Assembly (NCBI RefSeq): GCF_024585165.1
Contig: NZ_CP029008.1
Coordinates: forward strand, 2,294,001-2,358,000
Reading direction: 5' to 3'
Source: Bradyrhizobium sp. WBOS07
Lineage (GTDB): Bacteria > Pseudomonadota > Alphaproteobacteria > Rhizobiales > Xanthobacteraceae
DNA: 64,000 nt
This document shows, piece by piece, positions 53,417 through 61,971 of this stretch (its first letter is position 1; each line of letters starts with the position of its first letter). The notes below the pieces were generated by a model. The model searched no databases. It worked only from the letters and a program-made list of their open reading frames with translations, and was not told the DNA's origin. Both the position numbers and the translations under genes were made by a program.

Positions 53417-53767
53417 ATGCGTTTTGCTCGCATTGCGGTGTTCTGTGCCGCCTCAGTTTTCACCGGCACCCTCGCCGCGTCCGCCTTTGCCCAGACGCCT
53501 TATGACGGCAACTGGCAGGTCACGATCGTGACCAAGAGCGGCTCGTGCGAACCCACCGCGAGTTCCATGCTGACGGTTGCCGACGGAAAGATCACTGCGC
53601 CCGGCGCTAACGTTTCCGGCACCATCGGCAGCGGGGGTCTTGTGAAAGTTTCGATCAATGGTGCATATGCCAACGGTCAACTCAACGGCAACGCCGGATC
53701 GGGGAAGTGGAATGGAGCATCTGCAGGCATACCGTGCAGCGGGCGATGGGAAGCATCGCGCCAATAA
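53417..53767 (+). CDS. Small exported beta-rich protein
   Basis: 116 residues from the ATG at 53417. A signal peptide ends at AAASAFAQ-type cleavage (TLAASAFAQ), and the mature part is short, glycine-rich and beta-like: YDGNWQVTIVTKSGSCEP, LTVADGKITAPGANVSG, and a closing CSGRWEASRQ. Two cysteines may pair. It overlaps the next gene by 56 bases, so the two are probably co-expressed. Not a family I recognise; it recalls periplasmic binding or inhibitor folds. Confidence 0.78.
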   Translation: MRFARIAVFCAASVFTGTLAASAFAQTPYDGNWQVTIVTKSGSCEPTASSMLTVADGKITAPGANVSGTIGSGGLVKVSINGAYANGQLNGNAGSGKWNGASAGIPCSGRWEASRQ

Positions 53768-54257
53768 ACCAATCGAGGCTCGCGCCCGGAGCCGGCGGCT
53801 GCTGATCGCGGCCGCCGTTTTGTTTGCGGCGGGGATCGCCGGCATTGAAAGCAAGGCCCAGTCGAGCCCGTTCGCCCCACTCGCGGGCAGCTGGAGTGGC
53901 GCGGGGACGGTGGCCCTGGACGACGGCTCGACCGAACGGATCCGCTGCCGGGCAAAGTACGCCCCGATCGGCCCCACCATGGAGCTGACCCTGACCTGCG
54001 CCAGCGACGCCTACAAGTTCAACTTCACGGCCAGCCTAAAGGCTGAAGGCAGATCCGTCACCGGGAGCTGGTCCGAGATCAGCCGCAACATCTCTGGATC
54101 GCTCCAGGGGCATGGTTCCGGCGGCCATTACGAGCTGCTTGCCTCTGCCGCGGGCTTCAATGCCAACATCTCGCTGAAGACGAGCGGCAATAAGCAGAGC
54201 GTCGCGATACGCGCGGACAGCCAGTTCCGCGGAGCGAACATCTCGCTGTCGAAATAA
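53712..54257 (+). CDS. Exported beta-rich protein
   Basis: 181 residues from the ATG at 53712, preceded by GGGGAAG. A basic N-terminus and one hydrophobic stretch (LLIAAAVLFAAGIAGI) act as a signal peptide or anchor. The rest is Ser/Gly/Ala-rich with LAGSWSGAGTVALDDGS and alternating strands, and the paired cysteines RCRAKY / LTCASD. The GSW/GNW phrase and the fold pattern are similar to the preceding gene, so the two may be related. A strong terminator follows. Confidence 0.75.
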   Translation: MEHLQAYRAAGDGKHRANKPIEARARSRRLLIAAAVLFAAGIAGIESKAQSSPFAPLAGSWSGAGTVALDDGSTERIRCRAKYAPIGPTMELTLTCASDAYKFNFTASLKAEGRSVTGSWSEISRNISGSLQGHGSGGHYELLASAAGFNANISLKTSGNKQSVAIRADSQFRGANISLSK

Positions 54258-54278
54258 GCCAGCGGTCGATCCGACAAT

Positions 54279-54309
54279 CGATCCGGCGGTCCCGCCGGAT
54301 CGATTTTTT
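54279..54309. terminator. Intrinsic terminator between convergent genes
   Basis: CGATCCGGCGG (54279-54289) pairs with CCGCCGGATCG (54292-54302), followed by seven T residues. It directly precedes the ridA stop. Confidence 0.92.
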
Positions 54310-54707
54310 TATGCGGCCGGGACGAACGCCGTGACCTCGATCTCGACCTTGGCCCGCTCGTCCACGAGGCCGCCGATATAAAGCAGGGTCGAAGGCGGGA
54401 AATTTTGTCCGAGCGTTTCCTTCCAGGCCGCACCAATGCCCGCACCGGCCGCTTCATATTCGCTGCGGCTGGTCAGGTACCAGGTCAGGCGGACGATGTG
54501 CTCCGGACCCGCGCCGGCCTCGCCCAGCAGCTTGATGATCCGCTTCAGCGCCATTTCGACCTGAGCCGCCAGGTCGGGCGCATAATTGCCGGTCTCGTCG
54601 CCGCCGGTCTGGCCGGCCAGGACCACCCAGCGCCCCGGCCCCTCGACCGCAACGCCATGGGAAAAGCCACGCGGTTTCTTCCATTCGGCCGGCTGCAGGA
54701 TCTGCAT
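54309..54707 (-). CDS. RidA/YjgF-family protein
   Basis: 132 residues. Rid proteins deaminate reactive enamine/imine intermediates from PLP enzymes. Features are WVVLAGQTGGDETGNY, DLAAQVEMALKRIIKLL, HIVRLTWYLTSRSEYEAAG, and the C-terminal PPSTLLYIGGLVDERAKVEIEV. The catalytic arginine of canonical RidA (usually ...R-S-C...) is replaced here by the LLYIGGL context, so it belongs to one of the Rid subgroups whose activity varies. It is a single gene. Confidence 0.85.
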   Translation of the reverse strand: MQILQPAEWKKPRGFSHGVAVEGPGRWVVLAGQTGGDETGNYAPDLAAQVEMALKRIIKLLGEAGAGPEHIVRLTWYLTSRSEYEAAGAGIGAAWKETLGQNFPPSTLLYIGGLVDERAKVEIEVTAFVPAA

Positions 54708-54797
54708 GAGCGAAGCTCTCCCGATTGTTGTTGTTCGATGCTGACTAAAGCGCGGTGCGATGAGGATGACTCGCTATCGCGCCTCAGCTTGCCGTCT

Positions 54798-54845
54798 AAG
54801 CATGATCTCTTGGAAAACCGCTGCGCACTTTTCCGGATCATGCTT
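54798..54845. repeat. Dispersed inverted repeat (family F)
   Basis: AAGCATGATC (54798-54807) and GATCATGCTT (54836-54845) are perfect arms, joined by a short loop containing TTCCGG. A one-arm copy lies at 37502-37520. It sits in the gap before the EamA permease gene. Confidence 0.85.
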
Positions 54846-54955
54846 TAGCACGACCCGCTGCATCACTGCATCCGCAGATTTGGCCGTTGCAAATGGCGGC
54901 GATGTCGCCGATACCGGCCGTCCCTTCACATTCCATTCTCCCGCAATCACCGCCG

Positions 54956-55831
54956 ATGAGCGCGACACCGTCCAAAACGATGGCTGCACTGTGGATGGCC
55001 GGCTGGCTGTCGCTGATGCTGGTGATGGCGGTTGCCGGGCGCGAGACCACGCGCGAGTTGAACGTCTTCCAGATCATGGAGGTGCGCTCGGTGATCGGGT
55101 TTGCGCTCCTCCTGCCCATCATCTACCGCGCCGGCGGTTTCAAAGCGGTCGCGACCAAGCGCCTGCCCCAGCACCTCGCTCGCAACGTGGTGCACTATTT
55201 TGCCCAGCTCGGCTGGTTCTACGCATTGACGCTGATCGGAATCGGCCAGGTCGTCGCAATCGAATTCACCATGCCGATCTGGACCGCGGTGCTGGCCGCG
55301 ACGTTCCTGTCCGAGCGCATGACGCTCTGGAAGATCGCCGCCGTCGTGCTCGGCATCGTCGGCGTCGTCATGATCGTGCGGCCCGCCACCAGCGAGATCA
55401 ATCCCGGCCAGTTGATCGCGCTCGGGGCTGCGATCGGCTTCAGCATTTCCATGATCCTGGCGAAGTCGCTGACCCGAACCGAAAGCGCGTTGTCGATCCT
55501 GTTCTGGATGATCGTGGTGCAGGCCGTCGTGGGCTTGCTGCCGACGCTCGCTGTGTGGGTCTGGCCCTCGCCTCGCCTATGGGGCTGGCTGTTTGTCATT
55601 GGGGTCTGCGGCACCTTCTCCCATTATTGCCTCGCCAGTGCGCTCCGGTACGCGGATGCGACGATCGTGGTGCCCATGGACTTCCTGCGGGTTCCGTTGA
55701 CTGCGGCAGCCGGCTGGCTGCTTTATTCCGAGCGGCTCGACGGCTGGACCGTGCTCGGCGCGGCGCTGATCCTGTGCGGCAATCTCCTGAATTTGAAGCC
55801 GGTGCCGCCGGTTCCCGCCCGCACCCAGTGA
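54956..55831 (+). CDS. EamA-family (DMT superfamily) permease
   Basis: 291 residues from the ATG at 54956; ATGs at 54887 and 54902 are in frame. About ten hydrophobic segments form two EamA repeats, the first with FTMPIWTAVLAATFLSERMT and the second with DFLRVPLTAAAGWLLYSERL, both ending in the glutamate of the EamA signature. Members export metabolites such as amino acids and nucleotides. Substrate unknown. A CRP-like palindrome lies between it and the next gene. Confidence 0.88.
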   Translation: MSATPSKTMAALWMAGWLSLMLVMAVAGRETTRELNVFQIMEVRSVIGFALLLPIIYRAGGFKAVATKRLPQHLARNVVHYFAQLGWFYALTLIGIGQVVAIEFTMPIWTAVLAATFLSERMTLWKIAAVVLGIVGVVMIVRPATSEINPGQLIALGAAIGFSISMILAKSLTRTESALSILFWMIVVQAVVGLLPTLAVWVWPSPRLWGWLFVIGVCGTFSHYCLASALRYADATIVVPMDFLRVPLTAAAGWLLYSERLDGWTVLGAALILCGNLLNLKPVPPVPARTQ

Positions 55832-55868
55832 ACCTTGCGCCGCCTTGCGCGACAAAACAAAGTGGCCG

Positions 55869-55884
55869 TGTGATTTAGATCACG
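55869..55884. promoter_or_regulatory. CRP/FNR-like palindrome upstream of the caspase-like gene
   Basis: TGTGATTTAGATCACG matches the CRP-type consensus TGTGA-N6-TCACA except for its last base. It is about 150 bases before the ATG at 56033 and 40 bases after the EamA stop. Rhizobia use many CRP/FNR proteins, so the regulator cannot be named. Confidence 0.4.
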
Positions 55885-56032
55885 TTGGAGCGGCGCTCCA
55901 CCGTGCACATTCGGCCACACAGCAGCGGGTTGATGCGGACGTTCTGCCGTTTTGGTGGCGCGAGGTCGGGCACTTCGTGTAGGTTCGTTGCCAATTTGTT
56001 GCTGCCTGCAATTCGATTCTGGGGATTTCAGA

Positions 56033-57463
56033 ATGCGCTATCTCACCCTCCTCGCCTCGCTGATGTGCATGGCGCTGTCGGTCAGTGCCGCGAAGGCTGA
56101 CCGCCGCGTCGCCTTTGTCGTGGGCAACGGCTCCTACAAGAACGTCGCGCAATTGCCGAACCCGCCGATCGACGCCAAGGCGATGGCATCGACGCTGCGC
56201 AATGTCGGCTTCGAGGTGATCGAAGGCTCCAATCTCAGCCGCGACCAGATGACGGAGAAGCTGCTCGACTTCGGGCGCAAGGCGCAGGGCTCCGACATCG
56301 CGCTGTTCTATTATGCCGGCCACGGCATCGCCGTGAGTGGCACCAACTACCTGCTGCCCGTCGACGCCGACATCAAGTCGGAGATGGACGTCAAGTTGGG
56401 CGCGGCCATCAACATCGACCTGACGCTCGAGCAGACCATGGGCGATGCCAAGGTCAAGCTCGTCTTCCTCGATGCCTGCCGCGACAATCCGTTCGCCGCC
56501 AAGATCAAGTCGAACGCCGCGACCCGCAGCGTCAACGTGCAGAGCGGCCTTGCCGAGATGAAATCGGGTGAAGGTACGCTGATCGCGTTCGCCACCGGTC
56601 CCGGCCAGACCGCGCTCGACGGTCAGGAGGGCAACAACAGCCCGTTCACCCGTGCGCTGATCGACAACATCACCAGGCCCGGCGTCGAGATCCAGCAGGC
56701 CATGACGTCGGTGCGCGCCCAGGTCAATGAAGAGACCCGCAAGGGCCAGCTGCCCTGGGGCCACACCAACCTGACCGGCTCCGTCTATCTCAACCAGGCC
56801 CCCACCACCCAGGTCGCCAACGCCGCCCCGACCGCTTCGGGCATGTTGCCGGCTGCGACCGCCGGCTCGGACGGCGTCGAGCTCGAATACTGGCGCTCGG
56901 TGAAGGAATCGAACAAGCCGGAAGAGCTCAACGCCTATCTCACCGCCTATCCGAACGGTCAGTTCAAGGCGCTGGCGCTGGCACGTCTCGCCGCCATCAA
57001 GAGCGGCCCCTCGACCGCGACCCGCGCCCTCAACGCCGGCATCGATCCCGCAACCTTCACCGACGAGTCCACCCAAGTCACCGAGGACCAGATCGGCCTC
57101 GACAAGACCAAGCGCCGCGACGTGCAGCGTCGCCTGACGGCGCTCGGCTTCGACACCAAGCCGAGCGGCACGTTCGACGAGGAGACGCGCTCGGTGCTCA
57201 AGCGCTGGCAGACGGCGCGCGGCTATCCCTCGTCAGGCTACCTCAACAAGCTTCAGCACAAGGCTCTGCTCTCGGAGATCGTGGCTGCCCCGGCGACCGC
57301 GAGCGACACCAGCCAGAAGCCGGCCCGGCGCGCCGCCAGCGCCCCGGCTCAGGGCAGCGCGCCGGCGCCGGCCCCACAACGCAGCAGCCCCGGCGATGCC
57401 GCCGGTGCGGCCTTCGTCGGCGGTGTCGTCGGCGGCATGATGGGCGGCATGTTCCGCCGCTGA
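56033..57463 (+). CDS. Secreted orthocaspase (metacaspase-like) with peptidoglycan-binding-type domain
   Basis: 476 residues from the ATG at 56033. A signal peptide is followed by a p20-type caspase domain with the catalytic His H97 (FYYAGHGIAV) and Cys C149 (LDACRDNPF). Between residues 285 and 345 is a linker with a WR-SVKESNKPEELNAYL repeat common to these proteins. A peptidoglycan-binding-like helical module follows (RRDVQRRLTALGFDTKPSG, TFDEETRSVLKRWQ). The tail is Pro/Ala-rich and ends in a Gly/Met stretch. Bacterial orthocaspases cleave after basic residues; the biological role here is unknown. Confidence 0.88.
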   Translation: MRYLTLLASLMCMALSVSAAKADRRVAFVVGNGSYKNVAQLPNPPIDAKAMASTLRNVGFEVIEGSNLSRDQMTEKLLDFGRKAQGSDIALFYYAGHGIAVSGTNYLLPVDADIKSEMDVKLGAAINIDLTLEQTMGDAKVKLVFLDACRDNPFAAKIKSNAATRSVNVQSGLAEMKSGEGTLIAFATGPGQTALDGQEGNNSPFTRALIDNITRPGVEIQQAMTSVRAQVNEETRKGQLPWGHTNLTGSVYLNQAPTTQVANAAPTASGMLPAATAGSDGVELEYWRSVKESNKPEELNAYLTAYPNGQFKALALARLAAIKSGPSTATRALNAGIDPATFTDESTQVTEDQIGLDKTKRRDVQRRLTALGFDTKPSGTFDEETRSVLKRWQTARGYPSSGYLNKLQHKALLSEIVAAPATASDTSQKPARRAASAPAQGSAPAPAPQRSSPGDAAGAAFVGGVVGGMMGGMFRR

Positions 57464-57487
57464 GGCGATACGACGACCTCAGAATGC

Positions 57488-57515
57488 AAAAGCCCGGCTC
57501 ACGCCGGGCTTTTCG
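57488..57515 (+). terminator. Intrinsic terminator after the caspase-like gene
   Basis: AAAAGCCCGGC (57488-57498) pairs with GCCGGGCTTTT (57503-57513) around TCAC, and TTTTCG follows. Confidence 0.93.
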
Positions 57516-57522
57516 TTTGTAG

Positions 57523-57636
57523 TCCTCATGGTGAGGAGGCGTGAAGCGCCGTCTCGAACCATGAAGGCCTGGCTCTCGCAGCGGGGCTTCCCATCCTTCG
57601 AGACGCTTGCTGCGCAAGCTCCTCAGGATGAGGAGC
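57523..57636. repeat. Composite dispersed repeat (family E, second copy)
   Basis: CCTCATGGTGAGGAGGCG, CGTCTCGAACCATGAAGGC, then CATCCTTCGAGACGC and CTCCTCAGGATGAGGAGC. The modules are those of 37180-37327 but in reversed order. It fills the gap between the caspase-like gene and the BrnA-like gene. Confidence 0.8.
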
Positions 57637-57659
57637 CCCAGTGTGCGTGACGCGACTGC

Positions 57660-57902
57660 CTACTTCCCCGCCGCCTTGCGCAGCGCCTCGTTGATGCGAT
57701 CCTGCCAGCCCGGGCCGCCCTCCTGGAAGAACTCCAGCACGTCCTGATCGATGCGCAGCGTGACCTGCTCCTTGATGCCGGGAACAGCCGTCTGCTTAGG
57801 CGGCGGCGCGGCGACCTTGGCCGTCACCTTCTTGAACGCGGCCTCTGCTTCCGTCCTGGCGTCGCCCAGGGTGCGCGGCCGCCTCGGTGGTTGCTCCGCC
57901 AT
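57660..57902 (-). CDS. BrnA-like antitoxin without adjacent BrnT
   Basis: 80 residues. The C-terminal part (QVTLRIDQDVLEFFQEGGPG, then WQDRINEALRKA) matches the ribbon-helix-helix-type motif of BrnA antitoxins. The N-terminus is basic and Pro/Ala-rich. It starts three bases after the cysK stop and is therefore probably co-transcribed with cysK. I found no BrnT-like RNase gene next to it. It may be an orphan antitoxin or a transcription factor. Confidence 0.75.
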   Translation of the reverse strand: MAEQPPRRPRTLGDARTEAEAAFKKVTAKVAAPPPKQTAVPGIKEQVTLRIDQDVLEFFQEGGPGWQDRINEALRKAAGK

Positions 57903-57905
57903 GTC

Positions 57906-58883
57906 CTAGATTCCTTCAAACAAGGCCGTCGAAAGATACCGCTCGGAGAAGGACGGCACGATCGCCAGGATGGTCTTTCCGGCGGCGTCCGGCCGCTTGC
58001 CGATCTCAAGCGCGGCCGCAATCGCAGCTCCCGAGGAGATGCCGCCGGGAATGCCCTCGTGCCGCGCCAGCGCGCGCGAGGTCTCGATCGCGGTCGTCGA
58101 GTTGATCTTCACGATCTCGTCGATCACGGAACGATCGAGGATGTCGGGGACGAAGCCGGCACCGATGCCCTGGATCTTATGCGGGGTATGCTGTCCGCCC
58201 GACAACACCGGGCTCTCCTCCGGCTCGACCGCGACCACGCGAAGCGAGGCCTTGCGCGGCTTGAGCACCTGGCCGACGCCGGTGATGGTGCCGCCGGTGC
58301 CGACGCCGGCGACGAAAAAGTCGATGTTGCCGCCGGTGTCGTTCCAGATCTCCTCGGCGGTGGTGCGGCGGTGCACCTCGGGATTGGCGAGGTTCTTGAA
58401 CTGCTGCGGCATCACCGCGTTCGGCGTCGTCTTCACCAGTTCCTCGGCGGCGGCGATCGCGCCCTTCATGCCCTGGGCCGCCGGCGTCAGCACCAGTTCG
58501 GCGCCGAGAAAAGCCAGCATCTTGCGCCGCTCGATCGACATCGATTCCGGCATCACCAGCTTGAGCCGGTAGCCGCGCGACGCCGCCACGAACGCGAGCG
58601 CGATGCCTGTATTGCCGGAGGTCGGCTCGATCAGCACGGTGTCGGGCTTGACGATGCCGGCCTTCTCCATCGCGATGATCATGGCGGCGCCGATGCGGTC
58701 CTTCACGCTTGCGGCAGGATTGAAATATTCAAGTTTTGCCAAAATGGTCGCATTCACGCCGTGCATGCCGGGCAGCCGGCGCAAGCGCACGATCGGCGTA
58801 TTCCCGAAGGCCTCGACGATCGAGTCGTAGATCCGGCCGCGGCCGGCTTGGTGCGCTGCACCCGTGTTGGACGGTGCGTCCAT
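57906..58883 (-). CDS. cysK: Cysteine synthase (O-acetylserine sulfhydrylase)
   Basis: 325 residues from the ATG at 58883. It forms cysteine from O-acetylserine and sulfide. PLP lysine in [11 protein letters not shown], the substrate-binding [10 protein letters not shown] loop, [13 protein letters not shown], and [21 protein letters not shown] are all present. The frame extends upstream to 58967 with Cys-rich residues in frame, but a separate short Cys-rich ORF in another frame precedes it. The BrnA-like gene follows directly. Confidence 0.95.
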   Translation of the reverse strand: MDAPSNTGAAHQAGRGRIYDSIVEAFGNTPIVRLRRLPGMHGVNATILAKLEYFNPAASVKDRIGAAMIIAMEKAGIVKPDTVLIEPTSGNTGIALAFVAASRGYRLKLVMPESMSIERRKMLAFLGAELVLTPAAQGMKGAIAAAEELVKTTPNAVMPQQFKNLANPEVHRRTTAEEIWNDTGGNIDFFVAGVGTGGTITGVGQVLKPRKASLRVVAVEPEESPVLSGGQHTPHKIQGIGAGFVPDILDRSVIDEIVKINSTTAIETSRALARHEGIPGGISSGAAIAAALEIGKRPDAAGKTILAIVPSFSERYLSTALFEGI

Positions 58884-58914
58884 GATGAACTCCCTGTGGC
58901 GACAATCTGCACAT

Positions 58915-58977
58915 CTATCGCGGCATTGCGCAGTTACAGACAGCTTGCGGCGGCACGCAAGCGACAATGCGGCACAT
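58915..58977 (-). CDS. Cysteine-rich leader ORF upstream of cysK
   Basis: 20 codons, ATG to [23 protein letters not shown], with cysteines at 2, 7, 14 and 16. It ends 31 bases before the cysK start, and a new ATG (frame +1) overlaps directly after its stop. Within it GCTTGCG and CGCAAGC form a seven-pair stem, and CTGCGCA can pair with TGTGCAG near the cysK ribosome site. Cysteine is normally rare, so four in 20 is notable. A translation-dependent control by Cys-tRNA level is inferred. I see no terminator here. Confidence 0.45.
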   Translation of the reverse strand: MCRIVACVPPQAVCNCAMPR

Positions 58978-59105
58978 GTTAAATGCGCTGCATCGCAAAA
59001 TCGCGTGAGCGGCGACGATCAGAAAACCAACGCATTTGTGTTGCGACCTCGTCAACCGCTTCTGCTTATGTTAGACTTATGTCTTAAAGCAGGGAGGTCA
59101 CCACG

Positions 59106-59324
59106 ATGTCAGCAATTGCTGAAGTGTTGTCGACCGTCGCGCCGAACCGCGATCCGCGTTGCAGCGAGTTGCCAACCTGTCCCGTTTGCGCCGACTCCAT
59201 GGTCGCCGCCGAAGCCTCCGCCTACGTCTCGGACCAAATGATCAGCTATCTCTGGACCTGCGACAATTGCGGCTATGGCTTCGTGACCAAACATGCCGTG
59301 AAGCAACGCTTTGTGTGCAACTGA
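59106..59324 (+). CDS. Small zinc-ribbon-type protein
   Basis: 72 residues from the ATG at 59106, preceded by GGGAGG. Two CxxC pairs, PTCPVCADSM and WTCDNCGYGFV, form a likely zinc ribbon, and the protein ends RFVCN. A promoter-like TTAGACTTATG lies about 25-35 bases upstream. The 3' end almost touches the convergent tgt stop. Function unknown. Confidence 0.75.
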   Translation: MSAIAEVLSTVAPNRDPRCSELPTCPVCADSMVAAEASAYVSDQMISYLWTCDNCGYGFVTKHAVKQRFVCN

Positions 59325-59325
59325 G

Positions 59326-60471
59326 CTAGCGTGGGGCGATATCGCCCCTCGCCCAGTCCTCGCGCGTACGCCGATAGAACTCCTCGAACGTTCCGCCTGC
59401 GATCGCGTCCCTGATGCCCTGCATCAGGAACTGGTAATAGGCAATGTTGATTTCGGACAGCAGCATCGCCCCCAGCGTCTCGCCCGCCTTGACGAGATGG
59501 TGCAGATAGGCGCGCGCGCAATTGCGCGTCGACGGCCATGAGCTCTCCTCGTCCAGCGGACGCGGATCGTCGGCGTGGCGTGCATTGCGCAAATTCACCT
59601 GGCCGAAACGCGTGAAGGCGACGCCGTGGCGGCCGTTGCGCGTCGGCATCACGCAGTCGAACATGTCGATGCCGCGCTTCACCGCTTCGAGGATGTCGTC
59701 GGGCGTGCCGACGCCCATCAGATAGCGCGGGCGCTCCTTCGGCAGCACCGGCGCGGTCTCGTCGATCATCGCCAGCATCACCTCCTGCGGCTCGCCGACG
59801 GCAAGGCCGCCGATCGCATAGCCATGGAAGCCGATCTCGACCAGGCCCTGGGCACTCGCGTGACGAAGCTGCGGGACATCGCCGCCCTGCACGATGCCGA
59901 ACAGCATGTAGCCCTCGGGAGCGCGCTCGAAGGCGCGCTTGCTGCGCTCGGCCCAGCGCAGCGACAATTGCATCGCGCGCTCGATGTCGGCGTGTTCGGC
60001 CGGCAACCGCACGCACTCGTCCATCTGCATGGCGATGTCGGAGCCGAGCAGGCGCTGCACCTCGATCGAGCGCTCCGGTGACAGTTCGACCTTGGCACCG
60101 TCGATATGGGAGCGGAAGGTGACGGCGTTCTCGGTGACCTTGCGCAGGTCCGACAGCGACATCACCTGGAAGCCGCCAGAATCCGTCAGCATCGGCCCGT
60201 TCCAGCCGGTGAAACGCTGCAAGCCGCCGAGCGCCGCGATCCGCTCGGCGGTCGGGCGCAGCATCAGGTGATAGGTGTTGCCGAGCACAATGTCGGCACC
60301 GGCATCCCGCACCTCGCGCCAGTGCATGCCCTTCATGGCGCCGGCGGTGCCGACCGGCATGAAGGCCGGCGTCCGCACCACGCCATGGGGCGTGGTCAGG
60401 CGTCCGGTACGCGCGGCGCCATCGGTGGCGAGCAATTCAAAGTGATTGGGAAGGTCGTTGTCGGGATTCAT
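59326..60471 (-). CDS. tgt: tRNA-guanine transglycosylase lacking zinc ligands
   Basis: 381 residues from the ATG at 60471. Tgt exchanges guanine-34 for preQ1 in tRNAs with GUN anticodons. Active-site parts are intact: [20 protein letters not shown] and the nucleophile region [13 protein letters not shown]. The zinc site is not: the usual C-x-C-xx-C after RPLD reads ESSWPST, and the later His of LTLHN reads LSEIN. All four ligands are therefore missing while the surrounding [16 protein letters not shown] is conserved. The enzyme may be stabilised differently; loss of function is also possible. It is divergent from the patatin-like gene. Confidence 0.93.
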   Translation of the reverse strand: MNPDNDLPNHFELLATDGAARTGRLTTPHGVVRTPAFMPVGTAGAMKGMHWREVRDAGADIVLGNTYHLMLRPTAERIAALGGLQRFTGWNGPMLTDSGGFQVMSLSDLRKVTENAVTFRSHIDGAKVELSPERSIEVQRLLGSDIAMQMDECVRLPAEHADIERAMQLSLRWAERSKRAFERAPEGYMLFGIVQGGDVPQLRHASAQGLVEIGFHGYAIGGLAVGEPQEVMLAMIDETAPVLPKERPRYLMGVGTPDDILEAVKRGIDMFDCVMPTRNGRHGVAFTRFGQVNLRNARHADDPRPLDEESSWPSTRNCARAYLHHLVKAGETLGAMLLSEINIAYYQFLMQGIRDAIAGGTFEEFYRRTREDWARGDIAPR

Positions 60472-60592
60472 GGCGGTGCTTATTGCGTGTCGGAGCACGT
60501 CGATCAACCCGCCCAGCCCGCGCAGCGGCCGGCCGGTGCCTCAGCCTGGGACACACTGGACGCGATTATTCCAGCCGGCAGCCTTGTTAAAC

Positions 60593-60613
60593 AAAACGAT
60601 ACAGTATAGTTTT
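60593..60613. promoter_or_regulatory. Operator-like palindrome upstream of the patatin-like gene
   Basis: AAAACgATAC (60593-60602) and GTATaGTTTT (60604-60613) mirror around one base, nine of ten positions. It overlaps a TATAGT -10-like hexamer (60605-60610) with TTGTTA 15 bases upstream. The same sequence recurs at 62803-62823. The TetR-family gene at 61972 is the likely regulator. Confidence 0.65.
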
Positions 60614-60663
60614 ACTGTGGGGGTTGGACGAGGTGCCGCGGTGAGATTTGCCGGCGGCGCCAG

Positions 60664-61872
60664 ATGTGTGATCGCCAGCCACCGACAATGCCTCTTCCTT
60701 CCTGTTCGACCGTCCTCTCCGGCCGCCCGCGCCACCGGATCAGGCCTACAACCGGCCGCTTGACCGCGGTCATGGTCCTGACGGGCAGCCTGGCGCTCGC
60801 CGCCTGCACCTCCCTGCCCCGCACACCCTACACGGCCGCCGAAGCCAGCACATCGCGCGTGCTCGATATCGATGGTCTCAGGCGCTACGCCGACGACCCC
60901 GTCACGAAATTCAGCTTCGACAAGGACACCAGCACGGCGACGAAGTCCTATCTGGCGCTTTCCGGCGGCGGCGCCGATGGCGCCTACGGCGTCGGCGTGC
61001 TCAACGGCTGGACCGCGGCCAGAACCCGCCCCACCTTCTCCGTCGTCTCCGGCGTCAGCACCGGCGGCCTGATCGCGCCGTTCGCGTTTCTCGGCCCGCA
61101 CTACGACGACACGCTGAAGGAGGTCTACACCAGCGGCATCGCGGAGAGCCTGCTGAACGATCCCAGCATCATGCGCGTGCTGTTCGGATCCGGCCTGTTC
61201 GGCAACACGCGACTGCGCGAGCTGGTCGCGCGCTATGTCGGGCCGCAGATTCTGGCCCAGGTCGCGCGCGAGAACGCCAAGGGGCGAAAGCTGCTGATCG
61301 CGACGACCGACCTCGACACCCAGCGCACCGCGATCTGGGACATGGGCAAGATCGCCGCGGTCGGAACGCCCGAGGCGCTCAAGCTGTTCCGCGACGTGAT
61401 GGCGGCCTCCGCCAGCATTCCCCTGGTGTTTCCACCGATCATGATCGACGCCGAGGGCCAGGGCCGCAAGTTTCAGGAGATGCATGTCGACGGGGGCGTG
61501 ACCGCGCCGGTGCTGACGCTGCCGGAAGCCCTGCTGTTCCAGGGCAGTCGGCTGCCGGGCAGTGCGAAAATGGACATCTACATCCTCGTCAACAAGAAGA
61601 TCGAACGCAATTTCGAGCTGGTTTCCAACGGCACCATCGACGTCGCCTCGCGCAGCCTGTCGGCGATCACCCAGTCGCAGACGCGCTCGATCATCTTCTC
61701 GACCTATGATTTCGCGCGGCGCAACCGTCTCGGCTTCCATCTCTCCTACATCGCGCGCGACTACCCCGCCCCGCCGTCCGAAGGGTTCGACACCGCCTAT
61801 ATGCGGGCGCTGTATCAGTACGGATACGAGAAGGCTGCATCCGGCCAGGCCTGGACCTCGACGCTGCCGTGA
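60664..61872 (+). CDS. Patatin-like phospholipase lipoprotein
   Basis: 402 residues from the ATG at 60664; ATGs at 60688 and 60772 are in frame. A hydrophobic stretch ends in a lipobox-like LAACTS, predicting an envelope lipoprotein. The patatin fold has the oxyanion glycines GGGADGAYG, the nucleophile in GVSTGGL and the catalytic Asp in VDGGVTAP. Such enzymes cleave acyl chains from phospholipids. A shared palindrome controls the promoter. The TetR gene is 100 bases downstream on the same strand. Confidence 0.85.
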   Translation: MCDRQPPTMPLPSCSTVLSGRPRHRIRPTTGRLTAVMVLTGSLALAACTSLPRTPYTAAEASTSRVLDIDGLRRYADDPVTKFSFDKDTSTATKSYLALSGGGADGAYGVGVLNGWTAARTRPTFSVVSGVSTGGLIAPFAFLGPHYDDTLKEVYTSGIAESLLNDPSIMRVLFGSGLFGNTRLRELVARYVGPQILAQVARENAKGRKLLIATTDLDTQRTAIWDMGKIAAVGTPEALKLFRDVMAASASIPLVFPPIMIDAEGQGRKFQEMHVDGGVTAPVLTLPEALLFQGSRLPGSAKMDIYILVNKKIERNFELVSNGTIDVASRSLSAITQSQTRSIIFSTYDFARRNRLGFHLSYIARDYPAPPSEGFDTAYMRALYQYGYEKAASGQAWTSTLP

Positions 61873-61971
61873 ATCCGCGTGACGGAACGAGGCCGTGCTG
61901 AAACGGTTGACGATACGGCCAATTCGGCCAGATTGGCGATGACGTCCCGGCTACTGCGCGATATAGAGCGA

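Noticed and set aside
54708..54955. Small gene between ridA and the EamA permease
   Set aside because: Frames there run through the AAGCATGATC repeat and lack ribosome sites.
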